The notes: a model not told the origin generated them from the sequence alone. 64,000 nucleotides of DNA from Begonia masoniana (GCA_022432975.1 CM039502.1:17431453-17495452); one strand, 5' to 3'; counted from the stretch's first letter, positions 32,345-44,182 are shown. A program made the numbers and translations.

Positions 32345-33130
32345 AAATTTTGTTTTAAATGTGGTATTAATGTGAAAAGTAACGCACCGAGCTGGGGTGA
32401 GTTTGGGGGCGTTATATAACTCATGTAATCTTCAGTTGATTTTGGAGAAGAAAACCAACACTTTGGCTTCAGCCTTTGTCTTCATTTTCGTTGAGCTATT
32501 CCAGAGAGAAGATTGTCTATCCGAGTTGCACTTTGTTGTGAGCCAAGGTGTTATCTCTTTTATTGTTACCTTCTTCCACTCTTGGAAGTGTGGAAATCCA
32601 AGATAAGGTAGTATTCAAAACTCTCTTTCTCAGTTTGTTGGAGAGCTTCCTCGCTTGGAGGAAGACAAGGCTGATAGGTGCAACTTATAACCTGTTTCGG
32701 ACCAGCAGCTAGTTTCTATTCATAACTTTTCATCCACGACCAACCAACCTCCGAAATTTTTAAAGTTCTCACTCCACACCCTCAACACGCTCTAGTTAAA
32801 ATTTCAAGTCATTTGGATTATTCTAGCAAGAGTTGTGCTTCCTAGAAGTTAGTCTATTCTCGGGTCCATCAACAGAAACTGTCCAAGCAGACTCGTGTAT
32901 TGTTTCGACCAAATCTTCGGCTACACAAGAAGTTTGCCCCTGAAATTTTAAGGGCTTAAACTTCATATTTATGGTAAGACCCTGTTAAAATTTCAAAGCA
33001 TTTTGTCTTGAATTGTGTAAGTTATACTGTTTGAAATCTGGGGATTTTTGGATAACCAAGTGTTGATTTGAAAAGAACTAGTGCTTGTGGTTGCCCCGCA
33101 AGTTGCCATAGGAGGAAGTTCATCAAGAAG

Positions 33131-33614
33131 TGTATTGTGTGCAAGAAAGCTAAGAGCCAAATGTAACCTCATGGTTTGTATATGCCTCTACTCGTACCTA
33201 CTCATCCTTGGGTAGAACTAAACATGAACTTTGTTTTAGGCTTACCATGCACTACTAGAGGGAAAGAAGCTATTTTGGTAGTGGTTAATAGATTCTCTAA
33301 AATGACACACTTCATAGCTTGTACCAAGATAGATGATTCTCACCATGTGGTTGAGCTATTTTTCAAGGAAGTAGTGAGACTTCATGGAATTCCAAAACTA
33401 TTGTGTCGAATTGGGACAAAATTTTTGAGCTCTTTTTGGAAGACACTTTGGAGAATGTTAGCAACCAAATTGTTATTTAGTACTTCCTATCATCCCTAAA
33501 CTGAGGGGGTGAATAGAATGAAACTTTTCTAACAACAATTGTAGGAAAACGACTTAAAGATTGAGATCTTCAACTTCCATATATTGATTGAGTTTGCTTA
33601 CAATGTTAGTATTC
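33131..33614 (+). pseudogene. Gypsy-A integrase core
   Basis: CIVCKKAKS (CxxC intact), stop, then [19 protein letters not shown] (catalytic Asp changed to Asn), [36 protein letters not shown] (second Asp lost), LLFSTSYHP, stop, then EGVNR where E is expected. At least two of the three catalytic acids are gone. It ends in FAYNVSIH-like codons at 33619, where the next solo LTR sits. Confidence 0.85.
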
Positions 33615-33935
33615 ATAATTGATAGGCCAAGAGGACCTTTGACACGATCACAAGCCAAAACCTTGGCCTCGGCTGAGCCACCCCCTAACAAACTTGTGTG
33701 TTTTGTAGGTAAAGAGCAACTTGAAAACTTAAAGTGGGAACCAAGCAACCAAAACTTGGAGAAGCCCCTCCATGTGCTAACTTGGGAGCAACCCTCGGCT
33801 ACACCACTTGTTGAAGGAGGGATTTGTCTCCCTTGTGACAATTGATGTAATCGACCAGTTTGTCTCTTTAGGTTTTTTTTTTCAAACACCAACTCTAGTT
33901 ATTTTATGTCAATTTGCATGCATGGCTGAGCACTA

Positions 33936-34135
33936 GGGGGGGGGGGGAGTGAGCTGAAAATTGTGGAGGGAGAACGAGTTGGTTTTTGAATTGAACAAGG
34001 TATAAGGATCGTGGGGAGAGAGAAAAGCTATACGGCAGATGAGTTGGCCAAAGAGCTAGCTCATTCTAGAGATTTCTTCATCTTTTGTTCCTCACAAATC
34101 CTAGTTGCATTTGGAGGGGGAGGGGGGGGGGGGGG
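33936..34135 (+). other. Two poly-G tracts
   Basis: G12 at 33936-33947, and G5-A-G14 at 34116-34135. Runs this long are uncommon and can form G-quadruplexes; they are also prone to sequencing and assembly length error. Confidence 0.8.
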
Positions 34136-35349
34136 TGTGGTGTAAACCTCTCCTAGCTGCTTGTGGTGGCACTTTTGGAATGATAAATTTTCAGGTTGCT
34201 TTGCATCTTGGTTTCTTTACTTTTCTCTTCGGCAAGTGAAAACCCGAGAGTTGAGTATTTTTGTCACTTTGTGAGAGTCAAGGTGACAACTATCTTATTG
34301 CAGCCTTCATCCTCTCATGCATTGGTGTGGAAGCTCCCCAACAAGGTTGTCAACCATCTATCTCAAGAGCAAGTTAGAGTACCTCTTCTTTGAAGAGAGT
34401 CAAATTCGAAAAAGTGCTCTTATCACTTTTCTGACCAGCAGGCTAACCTTCACCTCTATCTCACGATCCATAACAAATTTTGCTTTGAAATTTTAAGGGC
34501 ATAGCATTCACTCACCAAGTAAGCACGTAATAAAATTTTGGATTAGGATTTAACTTGAGAAAGTTATACTGTGTAACATCCCCAACACTAAATTTGACCT
34601 TTATACTAATCCTAAAATTCACATGAAATTTAAACTTTTATTCTACAATTTAATCGTGCATGCATAAGGAGATTCAACCCCAATCAGTAGAAGACTATTC
34701 ACGTGTAAACAATCTCATATTAAATTAAACCTTGGTATAACAGTGAAAAATAATAAAACAGAGGCTTCGGTCAACGTCTATAACAATTCGTCTCGGGTTT
34801 CATCAAAGGAATAGTAAAGGCGACTCTTCCTATCGGGTTTCATTGAAGGAATAATATTTTTCCTCTCATATTTCTTCAATTTAAACAGTAGGGGTAGCTA
34901 ATTCTCTCTATCGGGTTTGGACGAAAAAAGCCTGAGGAGGCGTGGACGACAAAACCTATGAAGGCGTGGACGTTTGAAAACATAGTCAGTGTGGACGACT
35001 GAAAACAGTAAGCAGTGTGAAAACAGTAAGCAGTGTGGACGACTGAAACTGTAGGCAGTGTGGATGACTGAAAACAGTAAGCAGCGTAGACGACTGGCAT
35101 TCTCTGCCAGAATGCTTAATTAAACTTTATCGTCCACAGACTTACTTAGACTTTTCGTCCACGTTGCACGTGACTTATTCGTCCACGTGACTTATTCGTC
35201 CATGTGACTTATTTGTCCACGTCTTTGGATGGCAACTTTGGACGATGACTTTCTTCTGCCAAAATACTTGACTGGACTTTATCGTCCACGGACTTTGGAC
35301 GATGACTTTCCTACTGAATACATAACTGAAACTTTTAAGAATCCCTACT

Positions 35350-35430
35350 CTAAACCATGCGTTACCCGATCGATCGCCCCTTACTGGCGATCGATCGGCT
35401 AGCTCTTTGGATCTTGTCCAGAGAGCTGCC
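35350..35430 (-). other. GATCGATCG hairpin in LTR-C
   Basis: On the minus strand: CTCTCTGGACAAGATCCAAAGAG, then GCCGATCGATCGCC and GGGCGATCGATCGGG, which pair over about 13 bp around a 5-6-nt loop. Counterpart of 8000-8060. Confidence 0.65.
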
Positions 35431-35894
35431 TTCATATTCTTTCCCCTGTACCTACACATCATTTACTCAGAACTTCCAGAAACATTTAAAACATCAATAC
35501 AAATTGTCATTTCATCAACGTTAGTATTTACACTATCCAGACATCAAGCATCCTAAAATCGGTTTCTATGCAATTCATTTCATATCATCGCCCATCAGCC
35601 CATTTAAACCCATAACCTTCAAAATACATAACCTATGCTCCCACGGGTCAAATTTGCACCGACTGCACAGCGCACTCCCACGGCATTCTTCTTCAATCAA
35701 CTCATTCCTCGGGTGGAAGAACTACATTCTCACATTGCTCAAGATTACCTACACCATAAAAATATTCTATGAGCTAAAAGGCTCAGTAAGCTTCGTAAAT
35801 GAGACATGCATGCTGTGCTTATGCAATTCATAAAAATCATACTGTTCTTTCGTACATTTATTTCTTTCATATACTTTCATTACATATAGGAGGG

Positions 35895-36332
35895 GTAGGC
35901 AACCTCTGCCCCACCTGAAGCAGACAACCTTTGTTCCACTTCAAGCAGGGAATGCCAACTTCTAACCCCCGTTGACAACCTTTGTCCCACTTTCAACAGA
36001 AAACCTTTGTTCTGTCCCAAGCGGGGAATGCCAACCTCGAGTAGACAACCTCTGCCCCACCTGAAGCAGACAACCTTTGTTCCACTTCAAGCAGGGACTG
36101 TCAAACTCGAGCCCCTGTTGACAACCTTTGCCCCACTTGAAACAGACAACCTTTGTTCTGTCCCAAGCGGGGAATGCCAACCTCGAGTAGAGAACCTCTG
36201 CCCCACCTAAAGCAGACAACCTTTGTTCCACTTCAAGCAGGGAATGCCAAACTTGAGCCCTTGTTGACAACCTTTGCCCCACTTGAAACAGACAACCTTT
36301 GTTCTGTCCCAAGCGGGGAATGCCAACCTCTA
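35895..36332 (-). repeat. Tandem repeat in LTR-C, 146-bp period, 3 copies
   Basis: GTAG(G/A)(C/G)AACCTCTGCCCC begins copies at 35895, 36041 and 36187, an exact 146-bp period; each contains shorter ACAACCTTTG(C/T) sub-repeats. Lies in putative intron 2, as in LTR-A, although the repeat unit is different. Confidence 0.9.
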
Positions 36333-36626
36333 GCCCCATAGTACCGTTTACATACATTTCTTTAGTTCGTTCTTTCTTACATGAAAAAGTATGCATAAAT
36401 TCTTTTTCCATGCTTTTTCATTTTAAACATGATGCATGATCGTGAACAGTGCATTAAACATAAACAAGCATAAAGCAGTAATTAAAACCTAAGAAAACAT
36501 CTAGCATAACAGATACCTTTAACCTACCCATCCAATCTACACCTAGACCATAAACTCACCAAATCCTCAATCAATGACAATCTTTATGGTGTAGGCCAAT
36601 CGGCCAAGCAAGTCACGAATACTTAC

Positions 36627-36671
36627 CTGATGTCCTTAGCAAACCGAGTGCTGTCCGTATGCTTTGTTTAC
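36627..36671 (-). other. Putative mini-exon in LTR-C (45 nt)
   Basis: On the minus strand bounded by GCTTAG|GTAAAC and ACATCAG|GTAAGT. Exactly the 45-nt length of the LTR-A and LTR-D copies, with core CACTCGGTTTGCTAAGGAC. Downstream CCTACACCATAAA (36595-36583) complements the acceptor TTTATGGTGTAGG (35760-35748), 13 bp. Confidence 0.6.
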
Positions 36672-37446
36672 CTAAGCCAATTCATAACACTTGACATTAA
36701 AACCGAGCTTAATCAATCAAACTCTGAACTAAACAAAACCTCATTAATTCTACTTAACTATTCTCCACAACCATAAATATTTTCATTTCAACTGTATCTA
36801 CTGTGAACCTAACCATTTTTAACGCACCCGACCAAACCTCAACCGAACCCTAGCTGTTTAAATCCGTGACTACCGGCAACTTACATCCAAAAACTATAAA
36901 ACCTTACCTAGGATCGTGTTTTTGGGAAGAATACGCGAAGGGTCGACGGACCTTGGAGGAGGAATTGGCGTCAGCTTTAGGCACTCGTTGACTGGGAGCC
37001 AAAATCGCCAGAGAGCTCGGGAGGATGATTTCAAAGATGAAAGTCGTTAAGTGTTGAAGAGAGAGAGTGATTTTAGGTTTTTAATAGAATTTAACCTATC
37101 CAATGACAGTTTTGTCCCTTAGTAAATTTTCTATTAATCTTCCTCTGATTTCGTTAATTGATCCATCGATCCGTTTCTCCAAATTTCCTTATGTCACAAA
37201 TAATTCTGATTTATTTCTAGGGCTTTAATAAAACTTCCCGTTCGTAAAACGGGCTTAATTTACTATTATTATAAAAAAAACGTATTTATATTACTAAGAT
37301 CCAAAACCCATAAAGCTGGGTATTACATACTGTCTGGAAATTGGAGTCTGCTCTGCCAACATGGAGTTAGCCGGGTAACAGATTTTGTGCTTAGTTGTTC
37401 TTGCAGCTTGTTGCCACCTTTGTGTTGGTTATGGCAAATCAAAAAT

Positions 37447-38211
37447 ACTTCTAAGAAGTCTCCTTTTAAAGTGGTATATAGATTCAATCCTCTCACACCA
37501 ATGGATCCCATCCCTCTACCAACTAAGGAATTGATTAATTCTGATGGCTAAACTAAGGCTGATGTGATCCGAGCATTGTTAGAAGAAGTAGGCAAAACCA
37601 TTTTAAAGAAGAATGAATTGTATGCAAAAGCGGCTAATAAAGGAAGAAAGACCATGATATTCAAAGAAGGAGACTTAATGTGGTTGCATATGAGGAAAGA
37701 AAGATTATAGGGTCAAAGGCGATATAAACTAGCACCAAGGGCCGATGGTCCCTTCAAAGTCCTCAAGAAAGTAAATGAAGGCAAAGAATAGAAGGCATCA
37801 TCGTGTGTCGAAAGGGAAATTACATCCAATAATTGGTGTAAAAAGATAATAATGCATACACGATTGAACTTCTTGTAGAGTATGGAGTCTCTGCATCTTT
37901 CAATATACAAGATCTTTCCCTTTATGTTGAAGATGAGCAAGACATGGGAGAAGTCTTGGATTTAAGGACAAATCCTTCTCAATCTCGAGAGGATGATATG
38001 CCACATGAACCTATCACTAGGTCCCAAGCAAGGAGACTAACCAATTATTACATATCTCTTTATTTTGCAGGAAATGAGTTACAAAGTACTTCAAACGAAG
38101 TTCCAACACCAAAAGACATAGGAAATCTGAAGCACTCACTAAAATGGGAACACAGTCAAGACATTTTGGAGATTATACCATCATTGATTGGAGGAGAATC
38201 AAGAGGAAAGA
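37447..38211 (+). pseudogene. Gypsy-A integrase C-terminus and pol tail
   Basis: NTSKKSPFKVVYRFNPLTPM, stop, ALLEEVGKTILKKNELYAK, GRKTMIFKEGDLMWLHMRKE, stop, YKLAPRADGPFKVLKKVNE (GPF/Y module). A small insertion or duplication of phase follows (37780-37860). Then VEYGVSASFNIQDLSLYVED, and at 37944-38228 QSREDDMPHEPITRSQARRL. Ends at the polypurine tract AAGAGGAAAGA (about 38201-38211). The pol tail is the same sequence found in both palindrome arms. Confidence 0.82.
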
Positions 38212-38950
38212 TGGATATGGATAAGTGACGTGGAGAGTTGCTCAAATGGTTGCAAGAATCATGAAAGACGTGTGATTTATTACTCATGCTTTTAGAAAAA
38301 GAAAATGACAATAAAACTTAGGTTACATGCAATAATCGGTTTGCTAAAACTTAGTCGAGTAGTTATTGACAGTTACAAAGGTCTTTGTTAACTTTTTATT
38401 TTGAATTTTGTAGCTTCTTTGTAAGGATATTAATACCCATAGTTGTGGACCATCTTTGGCAGCTTGAATTTGGAAAATAAACACCATTTGCTATCTTGCA
38501 AATTCCCTCACATTTCTCTCGATTTCTCTAACCGATTGTGTGTGTTTTATTTAGTTTATTTTATTTATTCATGAGAGTTGGACAAAGTGACTTATAATTC
38601 ATCTCTCATCACTTTTAGAGGTGATATTTTTTTGTGGAGTTGAAGAATCTCATAATTTATCAAGTTGGAGTGCTTCCTCATTCATTAGAGTGTAGCCCTA
38701 AAGTGGAAAGGTGTATTGGTACCAATCTGACCAGCTTGCACCTATTGGATCATATCATTTTTGTTCGAGCGAATTTGGTTCTGAAATTTTAAGGGATTAT
38801 TCCTTACTCACAAAGTGTGAAGATGTTAAATTTTCAGCTTAAAATTTAACATCTTCGCACCCTCTACAACACGCTCAAGACATGCCTAAATCTGTGAAAT
38901 CTTTCCTTTTTGGTGGTGGTCTCTTTAAGGAATCTTATTTTGATTTCACA
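38212..38950 (+). repeat. Gypsy-A right (3') LTR
   Basis: 739 bp, TGGATATGGATAAG...TTGATTTCACA. Matches 14459-15194; about 17 differences over the first 300 bp by eye. Confidence 0.9.
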
Positions 38951-40659
38951 TCAAGAACCTCTTGAGAAAGATAACATTTGGATTTCAATTAATTTATTTG
39001 TAATCGTAACGTCAAAACATTTGGTACAGAAAAGAACAAATAATCATTGTCGTATATGATTTTTCGTGCTAGATCTATATTTGTCAATAATCTGTAAAAA
39101 AATCTATCTAGAATATTTTAACAATGTTAAACAAAGAATATATATCATCAATGATTTACAAAGATCACACCATAAGAGCGTCTTATGCACTAACAAAACT
39201 AACAAACAAGTAAATCATGACAAGCAAAAAAAAAACAAAAATTTTCAAAATAGAACATCAAGATAACCTAACAATAGAACAAAAAACAAACAATCACTTT
39301 CAGAATTGTGTCGTCTCCTTTCACGTAATGTAACAGGTGTTGAGCTTGAACTCTTAATTTTTATGGTTGGTAACGAAGAGTAGGTCATTGGAACAATTAA
39401 AACTATAGGCGATAAAGGGAGAAAGGTGTCAAATTTTTCAACAACAGCGAGTATCAAGAATCTCGAACTTTTATAGTTTTGAAAGTCTTTTTTCAATCTT
39501 TATGTTGAAGTAGCGAACAAGAGTCTTTTGTGCATCACAAGATTTAATTACCTTTGTGACAACTTCTTAAATTTTTTGAGAAAGTATGAACATATTAATT
39601 GTGCGATGAGAAAATGTGATAAATAAAGTTTAAAATAATAAAGATTATTGAAAAGAATAGAGATGCGCAAGGACTATTACCTCACTTGTCATGACGACCA
39701 GATCGTCAATTTGAAGGGACACTATTTCTTCAGCTTCAGCACCAATAACATGTCTTTGATGATATTGATATGGTCCGTCAATCAACCTCAACAGAATATC
39801 TATGAAGAGATATTAAATTTGAACAAATATAAGATGTGTCCAAGGAAAATGAGAAACACTTTATGAGCATGTCAATTACTGTGGAAGAACACGTGCATCA
39901 TTTGCGTGGCGACTATCATAAATGAAGAGATTAGTTGCACGAGGGCGAGTTGATTTAAGACACTTGTCACATGAGAAGTAGTAAAATTGTTGGGTCATGT
40001 TCCCAAGCGAGACATTAGCATGAACACTTATATAACCAACCTAATTGCAAAAGATAAGAAAACAACACAAGGGAAAATAAACAATGAGGTTCATAACATA
40101 CACTATAAGAGTTCTAAGGTGAACCATGTTAATTATTTATTCTTTTAAAGCGACAAATGGAAAGGATGAACTACTCAATGTGACATCAAAAGAAGAATGT
40201 AAAAGTTCATCAATTTGGGTTGAGTTTTTCAAAAACTTACCAAAATAGTAAGATTGTTAGCGATGAAAAAAATAAAGAGGCTCAAAAGAGAAAGAGGCGA
40301 AAAACGAGAGATGTGTACTTTGAAATAAAGAGGCACAAAGGAAATAGGCGAAAAACGAAGAGATGTGTACTTTGAAATAAAGAGGCACAAAAGAGAGAGA
40401 TGTGAAAAACAAAGAGAGATGTACTTTAAAATAAAGAGGCACAAAAGAGAGGGATGCGAAAAACAAAGAGATGTGTACTTTAAAATAAGAAGGAACAAAA
40501 GAGAGAGTCGCCAATGGAGATAGTGCAAATGGTCAATTAGTATATTGACTATTTTAACCTTAACATTCTCTTTTATTGTACAAGCAATAAAGGACACATT
40601 AGTAATCTACAAAATATAAAATTAAATTAAACAAATTATTAACATCCTTTTTTTTAGTA
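38951..40659. other. AT-rich stretch with no recognised gene
   Basis: About 1.7 kb between Gypsy-A and a Helitron-like end. Short frames at 39066-39266, 39245-39496 and 39648-39866 have no similarity I can name. It contains the minisatellite at 40268-40512. Confidence 0.5.
40268..40512. repeat. Minisatellite, about 57-bp period, 4-5 copies
   Basis: Repeats of GAGGCACAAAAGAGAGAGATG followed by a GAAAAACAAAGAGATG(TG)TACTTT block. Long antisense frames over it are by-products of the repeat. Confidence 0.85.
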
Positions 40660-40690
40660 CTAGTGGTCGGTACGTGCGTTGCACGTATGC
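40660..40690 (-). mobile_element. Helitron-like 3' terminus
   Basis: The minus strand reads a hairpin TACGTGC-AAC-GCACGTA, seven bases CCGACCA, then CTAG next to a T. Hairpin plus CTAG/CTRR plus T is the usual 3' end of plant Helitrons. The element would extend to the right. Its 5' TC end was not found, so its length is unknown; it may include the AIRP2-like pseudogene. Copies of CTAGTGGTCGGTA at about 4878 and its complement near 2550 lack the hairpin. Confidence 0.55.
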
Positions 40691-41331
40691 ATTTTAATTG
40701 ACAAATTTTGAATGTTAATAAACTAGACCACAATACATACTTAATTGAGAGATTTTTTATTATGAAACTTTTCAAGAACCACGAGGGAGCATGATGGTTT
40801 TTTTTTGGCCTTCACAAGCTTAGAATTTTGAGGATCTATGTCGAGGAAGAAGTTGCAAGTCTGGAGGTATCCAGATGATAATCAACCTCCATTTTATGCT
40901 GATTACCTTCACGTACGACCTCAACAATCTTGAAATACCTTTGCCATTATGCGAAAGTTGTTTTTCATTGTTTACTTCAAATTTGTGGCATCTTCCATAT
41001 TTTTCTTGAAGACTTGAAGTGGTCTTAATGCATTTTTGAGGAGATAATCCTTGTGCTAGTAAGATATAAAACAATGTAACAACCTTAATTGAAGCAACAA
41101 TGTGATTTTGAATAAATTGCCTCTTATATTAGTTTTCACGGCTTAGGTTGTGCATTTGAAAGTTCAAACTTCCACGAATAAACTAAATATGCTTGAAGAT
41201 AACAATTAGCTTTTCACAACGGATCAAAATTTGAAAACAAAGGCAGACTTGTGCCGAGAAACTCATATTTTAGAAAGGGTATTATTGAAAAGATTTGTAT
41301 TGACGAGAGAGCACTGAACTTGCAGTTGCTT

Positions 41332-41545
41332 TCACTTGACATGAGAGTGACATGGAAGAAGAAATGAAGGGTCTGGAGCGACGAGGGGCAACTTATCGAT
41401 AAACATGAACAGGCTCTGGCAGTTCTCTTTCAAAATTAAGGGTAGGTTTATGATGTCGCTCTTGTCCAAATAAATCCAAAGCTCATCTGAACTAACTCTT
41501 TTAAGACTGTCTCGACAAAGAGGGCATGATCAAGATCTCTCATGC
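41332..41545 (-). pseudogene. AIRP2-like RING E3 ligase, last exon
   Basis: Minus strand, after an acceptor TTTCTGCAG at 41551-41546. Codons complete W from the previous exon and read HERS, stop (41532-41530), SCPLCRDSLKRVSSDELW, LILKENCQSLFMFIDKLPL, ending LLPCHSHVK and stop TGA at 41332-41334. This is the second half of the RING finger (CPxC) and the conserved C-terminus of plant AIRP2-type RING ligases, which ubiquitinate target proteins and act in abscisic-acid and stress responses. The in-frame TGA before SCPLC sits where the family has Gln or Arg. The gene is therefore a pseudogene, unless this is a sequencing error. Confidence 0.82.
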
Positions 41546-41673
41546 CTGCAGAAAGAACAAACCAAAACAAATTGAAAGCATTATCAGAGCATTAAACTGC
41601 ACAAAATCAAGTGGTAGTTTTTTGCTGCCTAATAATCTAGGAGTAAATTAGCAAATATAGCCTCAAAGACTAA

Positions 41674-44182
41674 ACATAAAATTTGGTGACCCAAATTCTA
41701 TACGGGCAGACTGATTAGCCCCATGTTTGGAATCTCATTAAGGTTTTGTTTTCTCTATAAATTCATGTGAGCTAGAGTCGCAAAACTCACGGTTGTATTT
41801 CGATCTTCATAGTAGATTTGTTCCTCTGCCTGTGGTTTTTTCCCGAAAGGGTTTTTCCACATAAATCTGGTGTCCCTCGTCGTATTTCTTTTTTTGATTT
41901 CTTGTTCGATTTTTCAACAATTGGTATCAGAGCGAGGTTGAAGATTTTCTGAAAATCAAGTTTTGATTTATCGAAGGTATCGAATGATTTTACAGGTTTG
42001 CAATTCGATGAGTGAAATTTGTAATTTTTGGGGGAAAAGGAAATAAGTAAATAAAAAAAAATATTTGTTCTGTTGTTCTTGCTGTGAAGAATAGAGAACG
42101 GAAAACAAAGGCAGCCCTAGGAGAGGGCCGCCATTTGTTAAGAGCCGCGAAGAGTAACGCACTGGAGAAGGTCACGTCGCCGCCTTTTCGATCATGCCGC
42201 CGCTAGTCTCTATTTAAACACTATCGTCCGCCATCTATGAAGAGGAGAAGGAAGTCTCCAACACCATTGCCGAGCGAAGAAACAGAAAGGGAAAGGGTAC
42301 GTCGTCCACCGTCTGACAGAGAGAGAGAAGAATGTCGGTCGCATGCACAGTTTCGTTCAGACTCCGATCAGAAGATGTCTGTGGGCTCTGATCTTTATTG
42401 TCGTACTCACAAGTTGCACGCCCCGTCGTCGTCGTCAAAGCACCGAACCAACCCAGCCAGAGCTGCTCCAAGCAGCAGTCCCATCTGCCAACCATTGATC
42501 TGCAACTCTGTGACACAGAAGTTGAGTTGGGTGGCCTGTCTTCGCCTTCTCAGTGAAGAAGAACAGTAGCCAGTGAAAGAAAAGAACGAGTTTTCTTGTG
42601 ATTTTTGGGCTCTTTGATTTTAGGTTTAGGTTGTGTTTTTTGATTGATTATGGTGTTAGTTTGTTGCTTGAAATATCTTAATTGTGAGGCGAGTTGGATT
42701 TCTGGATTTATTCTGTGTTTTGGGAGCTGATTTTGGTTGACATATCATTTTTTTTCAAATATTTGAAATTGAATATTCTGTTGAAGCTGAATTTTGAGCG
42801 ATGAGTTCGTTTAGGTTTGATATCTCGTTATTGGATCAGAGAACGCTCAGGTTACTAACAAGTCTTTGCTCAAGCCGGAAGAAACTGGGTCGATGGTTAT
42901 CTGACTCAAGGCCCGATGTGTGAAGGTGGAGATTGTTAGGGTTGTTCCCACATCAGTTGTGGAAGGGGCTTGATGGTAGTTTATAAGTATGAGGGAAAGC
43001 CTCACCCTTTGTGTGGGTTGAGAAGGCCCAACACCACCAACACTATTCCGATAGAACAAAGCTCACCACGAGCATTAAAGAGAAAACCCTAAAGTGAAAG
43101 GGTTAGCCATTGTTGTCGTTGCTGAACAGTGAAGAGCGAAGAAAACCCAATGATGAAAGGGTTAGCCACTGTCGTCATGTTCAAACAGTGAAGAGAGGAG
43201 CAAACCCTATGGTGAAAGAGTTAGCCACTATCGTCATTATTGAACAGTGAAGAAAGGAGAAAGCTTTAACGTGAAAGGGTTAGCCACTATTGTTATTGCT
43301 GATTAGTGTAGAGAGGAGATCCACCGAGTGATTGGGAAAAGAGTTTGCCGTCCGTGAAGAACAATGAAGGTTCAAAGTAGGAATTCTAGTTTCAGCCGGC
43401 ATCTACGAAGACATCGTCTGCAGCCGTGACAGGAGAAGTGTACCATGGAAGCCAATGAGAAAGGTTGTTGAGGAAGCCTCAGTAGTTGGCTGTTGAGCGC
43501 TCTGCGAACTGAAGGTGTTCACTGTGTTACTGTGAACAGAGGCCGAGACAAGTCCAACCGTTACAAGCCGAGAAGAGACTCTCGACAACCATCCAAGAGC
43601 CGAATCAGAAAGGTGCACTGTTGCCGTCCGACGAAAGAGAAGAACGCTGAGGATACTCCGATCACCAGAATTTTCTTGAAGATTTGGATGATGTTTTTGG
43701 GATTTGAAGATATCATCATCGAGGTTTTAATGTTTTTAAACATGATCAGCATTAGTTTGCTAAGATGACCCATCAGAAACATGTGTGGAAGAGGAAGATT
43801 TGATGATTTGTTTCTTTGCACGAGAATTTCTTTGAAGGTAAAAATTGTCAGACGTTAGTGTTCTGGATTCGCTTTGGGTTGGGCCGAGTAGCTCGTTGGA
43901 TCTCTCATATGGAATTCGTGTCAAAGTGGATATTATTAGAATTTGGTGTGACCAAAATTCTATACGGGCCAGACCAGTTAGGCCCATGTTGGAAATCTCA
44001 TTATGATTTTATTTTCTCTATAAATTCATGTAAGCTAGAGTCGCAAAACTCGCTATTGTATTTCGATCTTCATAGTAGAGTTGTTCCTCTGCCCGTGGTT
44101 TTTTTCTAGAAAGGGTTTTTTCATGTAAATCTGATGTTAATCGTCGTATTTCTTTTCCAATTTCTTGTTCGATTTTTCAACA
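41674..44182 (+). mobile_element. Non-coding LTR element (LARD/TRIM-like) in an AIRP2-like intron
   Basis: Direct LTRs of about 246-249 bp at 41674-41919 and 43934-44182, both ending GATTTTTCAACA. A PBS, TGGTATCAGAGCG, is at 41922-41934, and a purine stretch precedes the right LTR. The 2-kb interior has no gag or pol. Start points are approximate and no clean target duplication was found. It lies between the two RING half-exons. Likely mobilised by a copia-type relative. Confidence 0.78.
43082..43318 (+). repeat. Tandem repeat in the LARD-like element, about 59 bp, 4 copies
   Basis: Each copy has GTGAAAGGGTTAGCCA and GAACAGTGAAGAG. Copies differ at many sites, so the array is old. Confidence 0.85.

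Larger units (their letters stand above)
30573..32416 (+). mobile_element. LTR-E: solo LTR with TGTAACACCC start, carrying a gag fragment
   Basis: 1,844 bp, TGTAACACCCGGG...GGGCGTTATA, 5-bp duplication TAACT (30568-30572, 32417-32421). Related in style to LTR-A to -D (a leader ending GTG|GTAAGT near 30990, a GATTGATCGGC motif near 31337) but not closely alike. A CG-rich block at 31355-31470 has three near-copies of GCGCACAATGCGCGCAGCGGCA. Holds an antisense gag fragment between two 83-bp copies. Confidence 0.78.
30061..33125 (+). mobile_element. Solo LTR (TGATATGCC family) in Gypsy-A integrase
   Basis: Ends TGATATGCCATGG...GAAGTTCATCA, perfect 5-bp duplication AGAAG (30056-30060, 33126-33130). 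About 1.2 kb once the nested LTR at 30573-32416 is removed. Its start has coding-like text (DQLKWEPNTQDMKK) as in the LTRs of Gypsy-B and the 33620 element. No internal region. Confidence 0.82.
34572..37327 (-). mobile_element. LTR-C: solo LTR, long TGTAACA family
   Basis: 2,756 bp on the minus strand (TGTAATACCCAGC...GGGGATGTTACA), perfect 5-bp duplication TACTG (34567-34571, 37328-37332). Minus-strand order: CT-rich leader ending CCTAG|GTAAGG (donor 36907), mini-exon 36671-36627, tandem repeats (36332-35895), acceptor GGTGTAG|GTAAT (35748), GATCGATCG hairpin (about 35425-35360), GTGGACGA repeats (35300-34920). The closest match in layout to LTR-A. No internal region. Confidence 0.85.
33620..37441 (+). 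mobile_element. Solo LTR (TGATAGGCC family) in Gypsy-A integrase
   Basis: Ends TGATAGGCCAAGAGG...GCAAATCA; flanks ATAAT (33615-33619) and AAAAT (37442-37446), one change. About 1.06 kb after removing LTR-C. The placement is confirmed by protein spacing: removing it joins VSIH to NTSKKSPF at the spacing usual for this integrase region. Carries two long G runs (33936-33947, 34116-34135). Confidence 0.75.
14459..38950 (+). mobile_element. Gypsy-A: outer Ty3/gypsy element, heavily interrupted
   Basis: The oldest complete frame in the window. LTRs at 14459-15194 and 38212-38950, PBS at 15200, gag, protease, RT, RNase H and integrase in Ty3 order. Interrupted by Gypsy-B (17475-28875) in RT, and by solo LTRs at 30061-33125 and 33620-37441 in integrase. 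Over the first 300 bp the two LTRs differ at about 17 sites by eye (5-6%). The expected 5-bp target duplication is absent: right flank TCAAG, left flank the polypurine tract of another copy. Several stops make it defective. Motifs and domain order suggest a chromovirus-like gypsy lineage. Confidence 0.85.

Noticed and set aside
40229..40597. 122-residue minus-strand frame with repeats of LCLFILKY-like text
   Set aside because: By-product of the 57-bp minisatellite.
42237..42569. 110-residue plus-strand frame in the LARD-like element
   Set aside because: Arg/Ser-rich and low in complexity; no homology seen, and an overlapping antisense frame of similar length is equally open.
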